Source: Chara braunii (lineage: Eukaryota > Streptophyta > Charophyceae > Charales > Characeae). Taken from it: a stretch of 32,471 nucleotides of DNA. Made by a program: the position numbers and the translations under genes. Positions 1 through 10,700 of this stretch are shown here, piece by piece; position 1 is the stretch's first letter; the number at the start of each line of letters is the position of its first letter. Under the pieces are notes generated by a model, which was not told the DNA's origin, did no database searches, and saw only the letters and a list, made by a program, of their open reading frames with translations. Location of the stretch: positions 2,334,977-2,367,447 of the forward strand of contig BFEA01000077.1 of NCBI GenBank assembly GCA_003427395.1. Reading direction: 5' to 3'.

Positions 1-163
1 AAAAAAAAAAATCAGAATTAAATAATCATTCTATAGTAAAATTACACTCTAAATTTTCATTCCATCTTTAAAAATGTCATTCCAATTTTAAAATTTTTCG
101 TCTTACTTAAAAACTCTCATTCCAAGAATGAGGTACCCCTTCTTATTTGAAATGCATGCTAGA

Positions 164-336
164 GATGGAATGAAAGTCTGGATGAGTTTATGAAATATTT
201 TAATTGGACTGTCATTCTATGTAAGGATTTTCAGTCATACATAGGTTAATCCCATCTAAATTAGAAGATATTTTTTATAGTAGAATGAAACTTTAATTAA
301 GATATTTCATAAACTCATCCATACTTTCATTCCATC
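164..336. repeat. Inverted repeat inside unit 1 (42-bp arms)
   Basis: The arms at 164-205 and 295-336 are reverse complements with two mismatches over 42 bp, separated by 89 bp. The arm begins GATGGAATGAAAGT. The equivalent arms in units 2 and 3 have a few more mismatches but remain complementary. Confidence 0.8.
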
Positions 337-494
337 TTGAACAAATAAATGTACTTAGAAGGGAAAACTCATATTTAGGCAGAAACTTGTCAAACAAACT
401 TGAAATTTTTAGAATTTGACGAACATTGGAATGATAATTTATAAATATGAAGGATTTTTTTTTTTATGGAATTTTTTTTCAACTTTCATTTCTC

Positions 495-1100
495 GAGAGA
501 GAGAAAGAGAGAGGCTGAATGACAAAATTGAAATATGGGTCAAACTGCAGTCACGATCGATTTCACAGTTGGAATGATTTTTTTAAATTTATCGAGCATT
601 TTTCCTGGAAAGATCATAACAAAATCTACGAGTAATCCAATTTTCTTGTTTTTTCACACATTCTTCTGAGCGCGAAAACTCACTGAATTTTGAGTAGTAC
701 TTTTTTAGTTGACCCACACATGGCTAAGTGGAAAAAATGAAAAATGTGTCGAATCGGCGTGACAATTATTTCGCAGTCTAAATTCTTTTTTTTAAATGGT
801 TTAATATTCGCAGCCCTAAGACTGCGATATAATGGGCTTCAAGTTCCGCGTCTGTGTCAAGGTGTCACATTTTTCGGGCAGGCGACCAGGACGCAAAGGG
901 GGCAAAAAAAATTGGGGAACAGGTCCTTGTGAAAATTGCGGACTAGTACTACCTACAGCTAGCTCAGGTAGAACCGGGACTTTTGAAAAAAGGCAGAACC
1001 GGTCTTCGGGCCGGGTGGAAGTGGACCCCAAAAAAAAGTGAGGGGCTTTGGACTGGTCCTTGGGTAGAAGCAGACCCCCAAAAGAAGTGAGGGCATCAAA
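495..1100. other. Sequence between repeat units 1 and 2, with a local direct repeat
   Basis: This segment separates units 1 and 2 of the hairpin repeat. It starts with a short GA-rich run (about 495-512). It ends with two imperfect copies of a GTGGACCCC-A-run-AGTGAGGG motif at about 1015-1045 and 1066-1094. The short open frames here overlap on both strands and look like chance. I see no gene. Confidence 0.5.
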
Positions 1101-2140
1101 AAAAAAAAATTCTAATATTAAATAATAATTTTGTAGTAAAATTACATTTTAAATTTTAAATTTTCATTCTACCTTAAAAAATATCATTCTAATTTTAAAA
1201 TTTTCCGTCTTACTTGAAAACTTTCCTTCCAAGAATGGGGTATCCCTTCTTATTTGAACTACATGCTAGAGATGGAATGAAAGTCTGAATGAGTTCATGA
1301 AATATTTTAATTGGACTGTCATTCTAAGTAAGGATTTTCAGTCATAAATAGGTTTATCCAATCTAAATTAGAAAGTATTTGTTATAATAGAATGAAAGTT
1401 TAATTAAAACATTTCATAAACTCGTTCAGACTTTCATTCCGTCTTGAACAAATATATATAGTTGGAAGGCAAGCTCATATTTAGACGGGAACTTATCAAA
1501 TAAAACTAAAAATTTTAGAATTTGACAAACATTGGAATGATAATTTATAAATATGAAGAATTTTTTTTTTTAATGGAATGTTTTTTCAACTTTCATTTAT
1601 CGTAGGAATTTTTTTGTTCAACAAAAAAAATTCTCAAAATTAAATAATCATTCTATAGCAAAATTACATTCTAAATTTCAAATTTTTATTCCATTTAAAA
1701 AAATGTCATTCCAATTTTAAAATTTTTCGTCTTACCTGAAAACTTTCATTCCAATAATGAGGTATCCCTTCTTATTTAAATTGCATGCTAGAAATGGAAT
1801 GAAAGTCTGGATGAGTTCATGAAGTATTTTAATCGGACTGTCATTCTAAGTAAGGATTTTCGGTCATAAATAGGTTAATCCAATCTAAATTAGAAGATAT
1901 TTGTTGTAATAGAATGAAAGGTTAATTAAAACATTTCATAAACTCGTCCTGACTTTCATTCCATTTTGAACAAATAGATGTAGTTGAAAAGGGAAACTCA
2001 TATTTCGACGGAAATTTATGAAATAAAACTTTAAATTTTAGAATTGAACGAACATTGGAATGGTAATTTATAAATATTAAGGATTTTTATTGTATGAAAT
2101 ATTTTTTCAACTTTTATTTCTCGTTGTAATTTTTCTGTCG

Positions 2141-3592
2141 TTGATGTCAACTTCGAAAGGGCCCTCACGCCCAGGCGTTGAGGTTTATCTTCTAAAAACA
2201 GGGAGGTCAGACCCTCAGCCCAAGCGCCCATGTACTGGTGCTTTAACGGAGACCTAAAATTTTAGACAACTTGACATGTCATTTATAACAGAACCCAACG
2301 GTCATTTTAATCAAACTTGTCACCAATTCATAGAGTGGAGACCATACTCACTAATTAAAAAAAAAAAAAACAATTCACAAAACAGCAAGGCAAAAATGTA
2401 CTTTCATGAAATTTTGCGTTCCAATTTCAAAAATTTTGAGAAATTCTAAAAAATGTCAGCAAATAAAATTTCAATGCTCCAAATAATACCAAATCGGACG
2501 CACAACAACCTTGAACCAAAACAAAAACAGACAAAAAATAATAATAATAATAAAAATATAAAATTTGACATTCACACGAGGCGAACTTTAATTTCAGTTT
2601 TAAACCCATTAGTTGTAAGTTGAAAGTGGGGATCCCCGTTAATCATTTGTGTCACAACTTGAAAGTGACGCTTGATATGATCATCCAAGACACTCCCGGT
2701 GTGAGGTGAAGTATTGATACGGTCACCTCTTGATCAATGGTGACGTTTAAAGAAAGAATGTGATGATGAATTATGTTAAATTTTTCAGCAAAAAAAAAGG
2801 TGTAATTCATTTAGTATAAACATAATGAAGAATAAACAACAGACTTGCCCTTGTAGGATATTTATAAGAGAATAAAAACTCAAATAAGAGATAGAGCGTT
2901 GATTCTCTTGCACACATAAATAATCATAAAAACTACAAATACATTTGTACGTTTGGTATCAACAATCTAAAGAAATTTAAATGATATGGTAGCAGTTGAA
3001 GCATCTCAGACTGTAAAAGGAGGAACAACTTATGAAGGTAGAACATGCTCGTATTTAACTCAAAGGATGACATCCCAATAAAAACAGCAAGCATAGTTGC
3101 GTTGCTTTCTCAGTGGTATTGACTTAGATTGTATACGTTTTTATACTATTGTTTATCGTCGAACAAAATTACAACCTTGTTTCGGCTTACTTGTCGTTGA
3201 TCCTAAAACATGAGATTGCTAGATTGGTGGCGAAAATGACGAAATGGTTAGGCTTATTTTTTTAGATAATAAATTATGAGAGGTGTTTTTCATTGAACTC
3301 CTGCACTTTGATCTAATCAGGGATGAAATTTGTCTGATTTTTTTTACGACAAGAATGACTCAGAAGTTATCACATGTGTTTGTTATTTCAAATGTTGGGT
3401 AAATTCGTTCAAAACTCAAGATGAAAATACAATTTTTTTTTTTTTTTTTGCGATGTTTTGAACAATAGCTTACAGAAGCTAGATTACCATCTTTTTTTTT
3501 TTTTTTTTTTTTTAATCCTGTTTTACCAATTTTGTGATACAATCGTGGAATGGTTAGCCTATTTTTTCTCATAACAAGTAGGTATGAATTAC
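2141..3592. other. AT-rich stretch without recognisable gene
   Basis: Nothing identifiable beyond homopolymer runs (A-run near 2359, T-runs at 3433-3449 and 3492-3513) and a short AAT-type repeat near 2539. Open frames are short, low in complexity and interrupted. It may contain decayed upstream sequence of LINE relic A. Confidence 0.5.
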
Positions 3593-4050
3593 ATGATGAT
3601 AATCGGCTGGAATATGAGAGGGTTAGGAATAAGAAAATTTGCGGTCATTAAAATCTCTTAATAAATCGCTAGCGAAGTGGTATGGAGTTTCAACCATTAC
3701 ATTGCAAGAAACCGAATTGAATTCTGGGTTATTTAATCGAAAATGGAGTGATATAAAGATGACAAATATCAAATGTTGATGAGAAAGATTTGAACTGGAA
3801 TTACATTCGACTTATTTTCCAAATAAACTTGTGAGTTTTATTTTTTTAATTGAAGGCCGACATTGCATGGTGTTTGATTTGAATTATTATAAGTATATCA
3901 TGCATATCTCTTATGCTCCCACAAGCGTGACTCATAAAAACGAATTTTTGACCTTTTAACAAGTTTAGTCCCAAAAGTCAACAAATTGATAATAGTCAGA
4001 GACTATAATATAATTTTTTAATTAGAAGTTGACTCAGAACCCTCAAATCC
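3593..4050 (+). pseudogene. LINE APE-type endonuclease remnant (relic A)
   Basis: Read in three patches of frame, this segment shows the successive motifs of the LINE endonuclease/exonuclease/phosphatase fold. An opening IIGWNMRGLG (about 3599-3628) matches the family's N-x-RGL start. ITLQETEL (about 3695-3720) carries the catalytic-type glutamate. HISYAPTSVTHKNEF (about 3904-3948) matches the YAPT block. LIIVRDYN (about 3986-4010) corresponds to the GDFN block with its glycine changed to arginine. Stops follow IKIS and KMTNIKC. In an active LINE this domain nicks target DNA to prime reverse transcription; this copy cannot encode a functional enzyme. Confidence 0.65.
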
Positions 4051-4507
4051 ATTAATATGATAATCAATCAAGTAAAGTGTTATTTTTATCGTATAACAAT
4101 AGACGAACGTTTAAAGATATATACATACCCTCATGATAATATCTTTTACTTGGATACGAGTTACACTTTGATGCACTTAAATCCTACCTTGAAGTAGGAT
4201 TGATAAAATTTTTATTTTTCAAAAACTATTATAGTTGATCTTAAATACTTAAATTTTGTTTGTGTCAAAATATTTGATTGTTTTTTATATTAAACCTTAA
4301 AAACTGTATGCGTATGAAGGTATTTTATCAATATATAAATAATTTCATAATTTATGTTTGAAAGCTTAAATTTTCATATGAGAATTATAGATGTACATAA
4401 CACGATTCTTGCTGAATTGTCGGATGAAGCTACAACATTCCAAAAATTGAAAGAATGATTATAAACAATTACTTAATTTGCTAAAAGCAATAGATTAATA
4501 CCTAGAA

Positions 4508-4990
4508 GGATATCTCGAGCGTCTGGGTCTCAACGTCACGCCCATTTTGGTGACCCTGTGACCGGTCGGGCATGGGCCCAGACAACCCCAGCGAAAAAAA
4601 AACAAAAACCCTAAAAAAATATTTGATTTTTTTTTTTTATGTAGAATTGTAATATAAACAAATTTAGGTTGATGGTCACAACCGAATTCCTTACGGAACT
4701 GAAGATAAAAAAAAAAAAAAAATCAAACTAAAACGTCATCCTTAAACCCTTTTAGCCCGAATTTGAGCTCCTCTCGGGAAGCGCGGAAAAACCCCGTCAA
4801 CGTTTTTTTTTCTCCCCATGTCTGGGTATTCCGACGTCACGCCCGGGTGATCGATCATGAAAAGTTTCCTAGAGTAATACCGCACTTTGAAAAAAAAAAA
4901 AAAAAAATCTACATTCACAAAAAGGCAGGCGAGTCTCGGAGATGTTTACGTACAAAGACTTATCTGAGGACACATGTAACCATTTATATA
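4508..4990. repeat. GC-richer patch bounded by related direct motifs
   Basis: Within otherwise AT-rich sequence, two segments share a TCTGGGT...ACGTCACGCCC motif (about 4520-4545 and 4820-4843). They flank A/T-run sequence. This may be an insertion into LINE relic A or a pair of related repeat ends. No coding content is evident. Confidence 0.3.
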
Positions 4991-5847
4991 TCAGTAGAGC
5001 TACTATAAGATTACAAAAAATGTGGTATGAGGTTCAAATATAGAAAAACGATCAAGATCTCAAGTGAATCGGCGGCGAAAATGACAAGATTGCACTTTAG
5101 CACGATCCACTTTAAGCGCAAAGATTCTTGTATGTTATAACTGATCGACACATTTAGCCTTCAGGCACAATCAACTACCTCTATTGAACAAATATTCGAA
5201 TATTCAATGCATTTGTTTTCAAGAATTATTCCTTAACGGTACAAACACCGATTGATGAGCAAAAAACTTATTATTGTGCTAAAAGTATATGGGTGCATTA
5301 GCAGATAATCACAAGGACAGTTTAGATCAGATAGTCTCTGTATTTTTGGCAATTGTTTCTTTATACCATTAGGGAACTGTTAAAAGTGGATTATCCTCCC
5401 TCGATATTCTTCTCTGACCAGAGTTGTGACCAGCGCCTAGAGAATATGTTGATGATAACGCAATAATTCATATGTGATCTTACACAGGATACACCATAAT
5501 CAAATAGTTGCTTCACCATTAAGGTATTTTGTACAATAGAATGAGTCAGAAGTACCTTTTACTGTTGGAATGATACTTCACATGGTTAATCAATTATATT
5601 GTTGAATGAACTATTATGCTCGAAACTCATTTGAAGAGTGTTGTAAAAATCATCCACAATAAGGGTTCCAATTACTATCACAAAGTGTTGTCAAAAACCT
5701 CGGTTAATAGAATCTAATCAATAATCATCTTTCTCACGCATCCACATTAGACATAAAATTTATTGAAGTTGACTAGATCTTCGACATTGTTATAATAGTG
5801 TATTTTAAATACAAAACATTTATGTCGATCAACTTTTAATTAGGGTT

Positions 5848-6420
5848 TTGCTTATCGAATTTAAGAACGTTGATAGAGTTTCTTGATTTTTTTTTTCTTT
5901 TATGCATTTTATAAACTTTGGAGAAAGGTTCATCAACACTTGTTGTAAGTGCAAAGATGTCTAAGAGTTTTCTAGTTACTATATTTATGCGAATGGGGTG
6001 TTTGATTGTGACTTATTTGTAAAAATATCATATATAGATGTTTTCCATACTAGTATGATGAGAGAGAACAATCATACAATTGATTTTTCATTGTCAGGAC
6101 ATTGGCTAGCAAAATATAACTCTTTTGCTAATGATACATCATTTTTTGTTATTAAAAGATGTGTTTCAGGCTTTACAGTATATAATACTTGTTTCATTTT
6201 ATGACCTAAAAAACTTAAGAGATTTGCTCAAGTATATAATACCCTCATTGTGAATTTGTGATACATCGTTGTATTGGAGAGTAAAAGCGACGGTGCCTAA
6301 AACTCTTGAAAAAATGTTGGGATGCCATATGTTTTTTTATGATAATATAGTATATCTACTTTTACGTTTGGTGAAGAGAGTTCGAGTTGCTATTTCAAAA
6401 TGGATAAAAAATATAAAGGT
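5848..6420 (+). pseudogene. LINE reverse transcriptase remnant (relic A)
   Basis: From 5848 to 6203 one frame, interrupted by two stops, reads like a LINE RT core. LLIEFKNVDRVS matches block A (usually F-DF-KAYDRVSW). INFGERFI then matches the following G-F-G--FI stretch. YANGVF corresponds to the V-NG block. NSFANDTSFFVI corresponds to the catalytic FADD block, with the first aspartate replaced by asparagine. At 6341-6420 VYLLLRLVKRVRVAISKWIKNI resembles the thumb region after YLG. The QGDP block is not recognisable. The copy is dead. Confidence 0.6.
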
Positions 6421-6429
6421 TGTTTCATT

Positions 6430-8455
6430 TTGAAGGATCCACGAATCCTTACATCTTCGGTTCAGTACCGGAGACATATTAGTTTCTTATTGTACCATAC
6501 TTTTGTCCATTACGTCTGGAAGGTCGTGTCGTAGAGATTCATATTTAAGATTCAGTCTTAGGTTGTAGGAAAATCCACAATTATTTTGGCCCTTAGGTCC
6601 ATACAGGTTAATAGGCAACCCGTAAATGTCCATTTATGCGAAATATCGTCAGTTGCGGCTTATTTCGAAGGCCAGCAATTGCTATAGGGAATGGGTCCAA
6701 GCATCAAATACCCGAATCAAAACGACGGTAAGTACAAAGATCCAGCGACGTTCAGAAGTCAACACATGATGTTGTATGCTCAATGTGAAAGCGCTGTTGT
6801 GATCTTTTGAATTAATGCGATGACCAAGCAAGTAGAAACGAGAGTAGTACTCAGTAGTAGACAACGTCCGACGCTATATATTTAACTTGAGAGCGTGAAT
6901 AAGAGATGCGAGCAAGAGTGGAAGACATTTACAGAGAAATGTGAGTGCAACTTGTAGCTAAATAATAGTAGCGAAGATATAATATTTTTGTGCAGCTTAC
7001 CTACATTGTATATGAGAAGTATAAGTTGTCTGAAAAAATAAGACAATTTGGTTACTTGTTGCAATTGTTGAAACTATTTCTGGATTCGATGCTCATATGT
7101 TCGACTTGAACGCACCTTGGCTTTAAGTAGACTTGAGTCATTAAGACTACATGAATTGGATCATACTTGCTTCATTTCTCGAATAATATTTGACTTCTAA
7201 AGCCAGCGGGGCTGGTAAAAGGCTAGCACGTGTGAATGGGTAGTGTAGAGGAGAAGAAGTAAAAGAAGAAGGAGACCGATGCAAAAATGTTCATAGGTAA
7301 AGTAGAAACTTACTAGATGATTGACACACACTTAGGAGCGACAAGGCGATCTATACCAAGCAAAGACTCAGTGAAACTTCTAGAAATTCATGAGCCCTGT
7401 TTGTCATTTTGTCGTACATTTGACATCTTGAAGACTTGAAGTTCTTGGATCTCGTGGAACAAGTCGCTGTTAATTTTTGTTGTCATTGATTACATCTAGG
7501 TCGATAGGAGGTTGCACATTATAGATAGGTAGGGTTTGGGAGCAAGAAGATGACCATGTTAAGCAGTTGCATAAACAACAAGCGACAGACTCTTATTAAA
7601 AAAACCCACAACCTTAAGACTGATACTAATCAGCTTGCTACGAGTCATGCGACTCAGTGAGAGGCCGATTTAAATATTGAGAGAGAACTAGTCATACCAT
7701 GAAGCCATATCGTCCTGTTTGCGGCGATAAAGAATTTCTAAGGACGTTGCTGATAATTTTTAAATTGCTAGTTGGCTTTATTAATATTAGCATATTATGG
7801 TTTTGAGGATCCTCCGTTACGAAAAACTTTCCCTCAAGTGGATATGTGGAAGTACGATATAATGATTCAAAGAACCGTGTGATTTCTGAGGCTATTAAAA
7901 TGACTCGAGAATTTTGTTATTTTGATTTTTGAGTCCTCGAGTCCTTGGAGATGTGTAGTGACATTCAATGGAACTTGACCTCCACCATAAGTAGTAAGCC
8001 AAAGTCAATCATTAACGATTTGGGAGGTAAATCTACGTTCGAGTTAGGATGGGTGGGGTTAAGTAATAGGGGCATGCCAAAAATAATCTTACTAATTGGC
8101 TTTTGTGAGATTCATCCATCATGGATAACTGCCCAATTGCAGGTTCAATTTAGTTTCGGTCTTATTGCATCCCTTATTGTTTTTCCTGTTCTCTCTAGGT
8201 CTAATGTAAACTCTTAAGCGTCTCATGTGAAGATGTGAAATGGGACAAAGATTCTCCAACCAGAAGAGAAACGTGTGAAAAAACACAGAATCAACAAAAT
8301 TGAAGCAGAAGAAGAAGAAGCAGAAAAAAAAAGTGGAGAAAACCTTTGTTGAAGAGGGAAAAAAATAAAGAAGAATTTGAATCCGAAGGAAAAAGAACAA
8401 CGATTGGAGGGGAAAAAAAAAAAGTAGAGGAAAAAATAAAAACGAAGAGGGACAA
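6430..8455. other. AT-rich stretch, no recognised gene
   Basis: No domain I can name. The longest open frame (7945-8217, plus, 90 codons) starts with MEMCSDIQW and shows no familiar motif. 8280-8455 becomes purine-rich (A/G) ahead of the microsatellite. It may be older transposon sequence decayed beyond recognition. Confidence 0.4.
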
Positions 8456-8458
8456 AAA

Positions 8459-8459
8459 A

Positions 8460-8543
<84 letters not shown>
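8459..8543. repeat. Compound (CA)n(GA)n microsatellite
   Basis: An AC dinucleotide run (8459-8479) passes directly into an uninterrupted AG run (to 8543). It marks the change from the AT-rich left third to the more balanced remainder of the window. Confidence 0.95.
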
Positions 8544-8545
<2 letters not shown>

Positions 8546-8554
8546 ATTGAAGGA

Positions 8555-8688
8555 TTTTTTTTTTTTTTTTTAAATCTGCCCGTTCGGGAGCTAGGGGCAC
8601 TAATAAGCAAACGCCTCTATCTCCCCCGGGAAGGCTCCATCTATTGGTAGGTAGCAAAACCTGTTGAAAAACAGGTCCAACGTGCCTT
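8555..8688 (-). mobile_element. Short poly(A)-tailed repeat, copy 1 (SINE or LINE 3' tail)
   Basis: On the minus strand the unit runs from AAGGCACGTTGGACC (8688 downward), through ACCAATAGATGGAGCC (about 8653-8638), to a 17-base A tail (plus-strand T run 8555-8571). The same ordered blocks occur at 18253-18388 on the plus strand, also ending in a poly(A) tail. The shared order, shared ends and tails on opposite strands show a retroposed repeat family. A SINE or the 3' end of a LINE both fit. Flanking duplications could not be established. Confidence 0.6.
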
Positions 8689-9526
8689 AAACAACTGCCA
8701 TTCCGGTCCGTGTAGGTTTTCCTGACTGCCTGGCAGCATTGATTGCACTAGACACAAGTGATTGACTGCGCAAGTAGATGAGTACCCAATAAAGGGAGGA
8801 ATAAGGGGCCTCATCAGCCTTGTTGTCTGCTCTACGTGACCATCTGACCCCTGTCCTTCCTTTCGAATGCAGCGTTTCCACTCACTCTGCCCCATACCAT
8901 TGAAGATCTACCATTGAAAGATCGAGAGGTGGAAAGGGGTCCGGGAACTCCGAGGGGGAGCATAATGGGATCGTCGTGTCCACCTTGGTCCAGTCGCTAA
9001 AGCAGATGGTATATTCGCGTCTCATGTTCTCCTCTCTCCACTGACATTCCGGGTGGTTGCCTCATTCCCAACGAACGTAAGTCATCCAACCCCACCTTCT
9101 CATTCCCCAGCCAATACCTAGAGGATTGGTTGATGGCCAGTGTTATTGAGTGTTGATTAAGTCTAATTTATATCTCATTGTCTAGCATTGCATGGTGAGT
9201 TATTCCTAGATGTATTGTATAGATCAGATGTTGCCCCACCCTCCAGTCTCATTTTTTCGATGGTTAATATACACCTCTTCCTCCAGGGGGGCCAGATAGC
9301 AGCTCTTCTCCCTACCTTAAACCACAAGTACACCCGCACCTGATTTAAACGAACCTGAATTTCACTGTGCACCGAGTTTTGCCGAGTCTGGGTGCGGTTG
9401 TATTTTCTTTTCATACTCCTCCCAATAACGATGTGAAAAATAAAAAAGAACTAAAAAAAAAAAACCCGTCACAACGCTATGGACGAGAAAGCAGTTGGAT
9501 ACAAAATCAGGGGTCAGTGTGAGAGT
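8689..9526. other. No recognised feature
   Basis: GC-balanced sequence with short open frames on both strands (for example 8641-8895 minus and 9175-9414 minus). None carries a motif I recognise, and the first overlaps the poly(A)-tailed repeat. Confidence 0.4.
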
Positions 9527-9735
9527 ATGCCCTCAGTGAGGGCGTCTACATCTCCCCGTTCATCACGAACGTTACTTTCATAAATGAAAAGCAAAAAAAA
9601 AAAAAGAGCCCCAATATGGACATGAAACGGGTTAGATATAATGCCCTCTTTGAGAAGTTGTCAGAAGTCCGTGCAGTGTTCCCGGCCCCGAGTTCATCAC
9701 GGAGGTTCCTTTTAGAAATGAAAAGCAAAAAAAAN
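9527..9735. repeat. Two direct copies of an A-tailed motif (period ~134 bp)
   Basis: 9558-9605 and 9692-9734 both read GTTCATCACG, then a GTT-CTTT stretch, then AAATGAAAAGC and an A-run. Weaker upstream similarity (TGCCCTC...GAG at about 9529 and 9643) suggests the duplicated unit is longer than the visible core. The second copy ends at a single ambiguous base (9735). Confidence 0.6.
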
Positions 9736-9817
9736 ACAAGCACATAACTTAAATGCACCAAGATTCCATCCAAATAAGAGCAAAGCGGTGAACTCGTGTG
9801 CCAATTTCATCGCACAC

Positions 9818-9824
<7 letters not shown>

Positions 9825-9849
<25 letters not shown>
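9825..9849. repeat. (GA)n microsatellite
   Basis: An uninterrupted GA run of about 25 bases, following a short imperfect GAGACAGAG lead-in. Confidence 0.9.
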
Positions 9850-9977
9850 ACAGAACCCCTTAACACGGCTCAGACGGCCCATGCAGGCTATCTGAAGGGT
9901 CCTCGCAGCCATGTAGCGCAGACCCTCCACCAAAATCGAGGCAGGCAGTGAATGTGAAGTAGAGCACGAGCTGGCCG

Positions 9978-10365
9978 AATATATACTCAAGATTCGAATT
10001 CAGGTCTGTATTTCCGCAGTTATGGGTGGTTGCTCGCGTAGCTAGGCCCTGTTGGTCTCTGCACGTGACTCTCAGGGCTTGGCTGCACTATCACGAAATG
10101 TGCAATATTAGAATGAATTTGCTGCAGAACGTGGAATAATACGCCACCTTATGTTTTGTCTTTTGTGCATTTGGTGAGTAGAGGCCCCTAGGGCCACTGC
10201 ACGTATTCCTAAGAAAAGAAAAACGAGAAAAGAAAAGAAAAACAAGAAAAGAAAAGAAAAACGAGAAAAGGAAAGGAAAACGAGGAAATAGAGAAATAGT
10301 GACCCATAACCGAGATGCACAGACCTGAATTCGAATCCAGACTATATATTCTCTGCCCACGCCCA
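9978..10365. repeat. Inverted repeat pair around an A-rich tandem repeat
   Basis: The left arm (about 9978-10028) and right arm (about 10300-10365) are inverted copies. They share GATTCGAATTCAGGTCTGT exactly (19 bp), with flanking similarity including GAATATATA on one side and GTTATGGGT on the other. The GATTCGAATTC core resembles a tRNA T-loop/B-box, so tRNA-derived SINE fragments in opposite orientation are possible, but no full A-box/B-box arrangement was found. Confidence 0.55.
10203..10290. repeat. ~20-bp A-rich tandem repeat
   Basis: Roughly four units built from AAAAGAAAAG and AAAAACGAG blocks; the last unit has extra G substitutions. It lies between the arms of the inverted repeat pair and gives meaningless K/R- or F/L-rich frames. 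Confidence 0.8.
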
Positions 10366-10493
10366 CCAAATACAAGTTTGAAGTGTACCTCTGCATGACG
10401 TAGGGTCCTAGGCTCTTAGCTTATACGCTCTAGGGATCCTTCAGAAAAGAGGCTGCCGCAAGTATGGTGCCAATGTTATCACACAGAGGGCCC

Positions 10494-10700
10494 TTTTAGG
10501 GCCTGTCTGGTTGGGGTACCGGTTCTCAAAAAACATCAGCATTATTTTTCTGGGGTACCCCAGGCCCAGGTAACTGGCCTGGGAACCCCAAAAAAAAAAA
10601 TTGAATTTTTCAAAATTGAGGTCCAACCAAACCCTCCGAACCGGACATCGGACCCAGACACCGGACACCGGACTGTCTGGATTGGGATCCGGACGTCCGG
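10494..10700. repeat. Hairpin-bearing repeat bounded by direct copies
   Basis: CTGTCTGG-TTGGG-TCCGG-type sequence occurs at 10503-10522 and, in the same orientation, at 10673-10692 (17 of 20 matching). Between them a strong hairpin is formed by 10551-10566 and 10576-10590 (TGGGGTACCCCAGGCC against GGCCTGGGAACCCCA) with a ~9-base loop, followed by an A-run. The CCGGAC motif recurs on the right side. The GGGCCTG opening resembles the ends of some plant MITEs, but complete terminal inverted repeats are not clear. Confidence 0.45.

Larger units (their letters stand above)
1..2140. repeat. Three copies of a ~515-bp AT-rich hairpin repeat
   Basis: Three related units are visible: about 1-494 (possibly cut by the window edge), 1100-1611 and 1621-2140. 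Units 2 and 3 are head-to-tail neighbours; units 1 and 2 are separated by ~600 bp of different sequence. Each unit starts with an A-run followed by ATTC-type sequence and ends with a T-rich stretch. The 2/3 junction is itself a near-perfect palindrome. Each unit contains a large internal inverted repeat with ~42-bp arms (164-205/295-336, 1271-1312/1402-1443, 1793-1834/1923-1964). The motif ATTCCA/TGGAAT recurs throughout. No coding frame is conserved. A foldback or MITE-like non-autonomous DNA element, or an early satellite, would explain it; I cannot name a family. Confidence 0.75.
3593..6420 (+). mobile_element. Decayed LINE (relic A), plus strand
   Basis: An endonuclease-like block at 3593-4050 is followed ~1.8 kb later by a reverse-transcriptase-like block at 5848-6420. 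That is the order and roughly the spacing of an APE-type LINE ORF2. The frames are broken by stops and shifts, and the base composition is strongly AT-biased. The sequence between the blocks includes a GC-richer patch (4508-4860) that may be a later insertion. No tail or target-site duplication could be identified. Treating both blocks as one element is inference from order, strand and spacing. Confidence 0.6.

Noticed and set aside
7440-7520. Retrovirus-type integrase trace (VVIDYI-like)
   Set aside because: A single short match in a frame with a stop directly after it, and no neighbouring integrase motifs.
8119-8610. 163-codon minus-strand frame rich in L/S and F
   Set aside because: Built on the (GA)n microsatellite and purine-rich sequence, with no domain.
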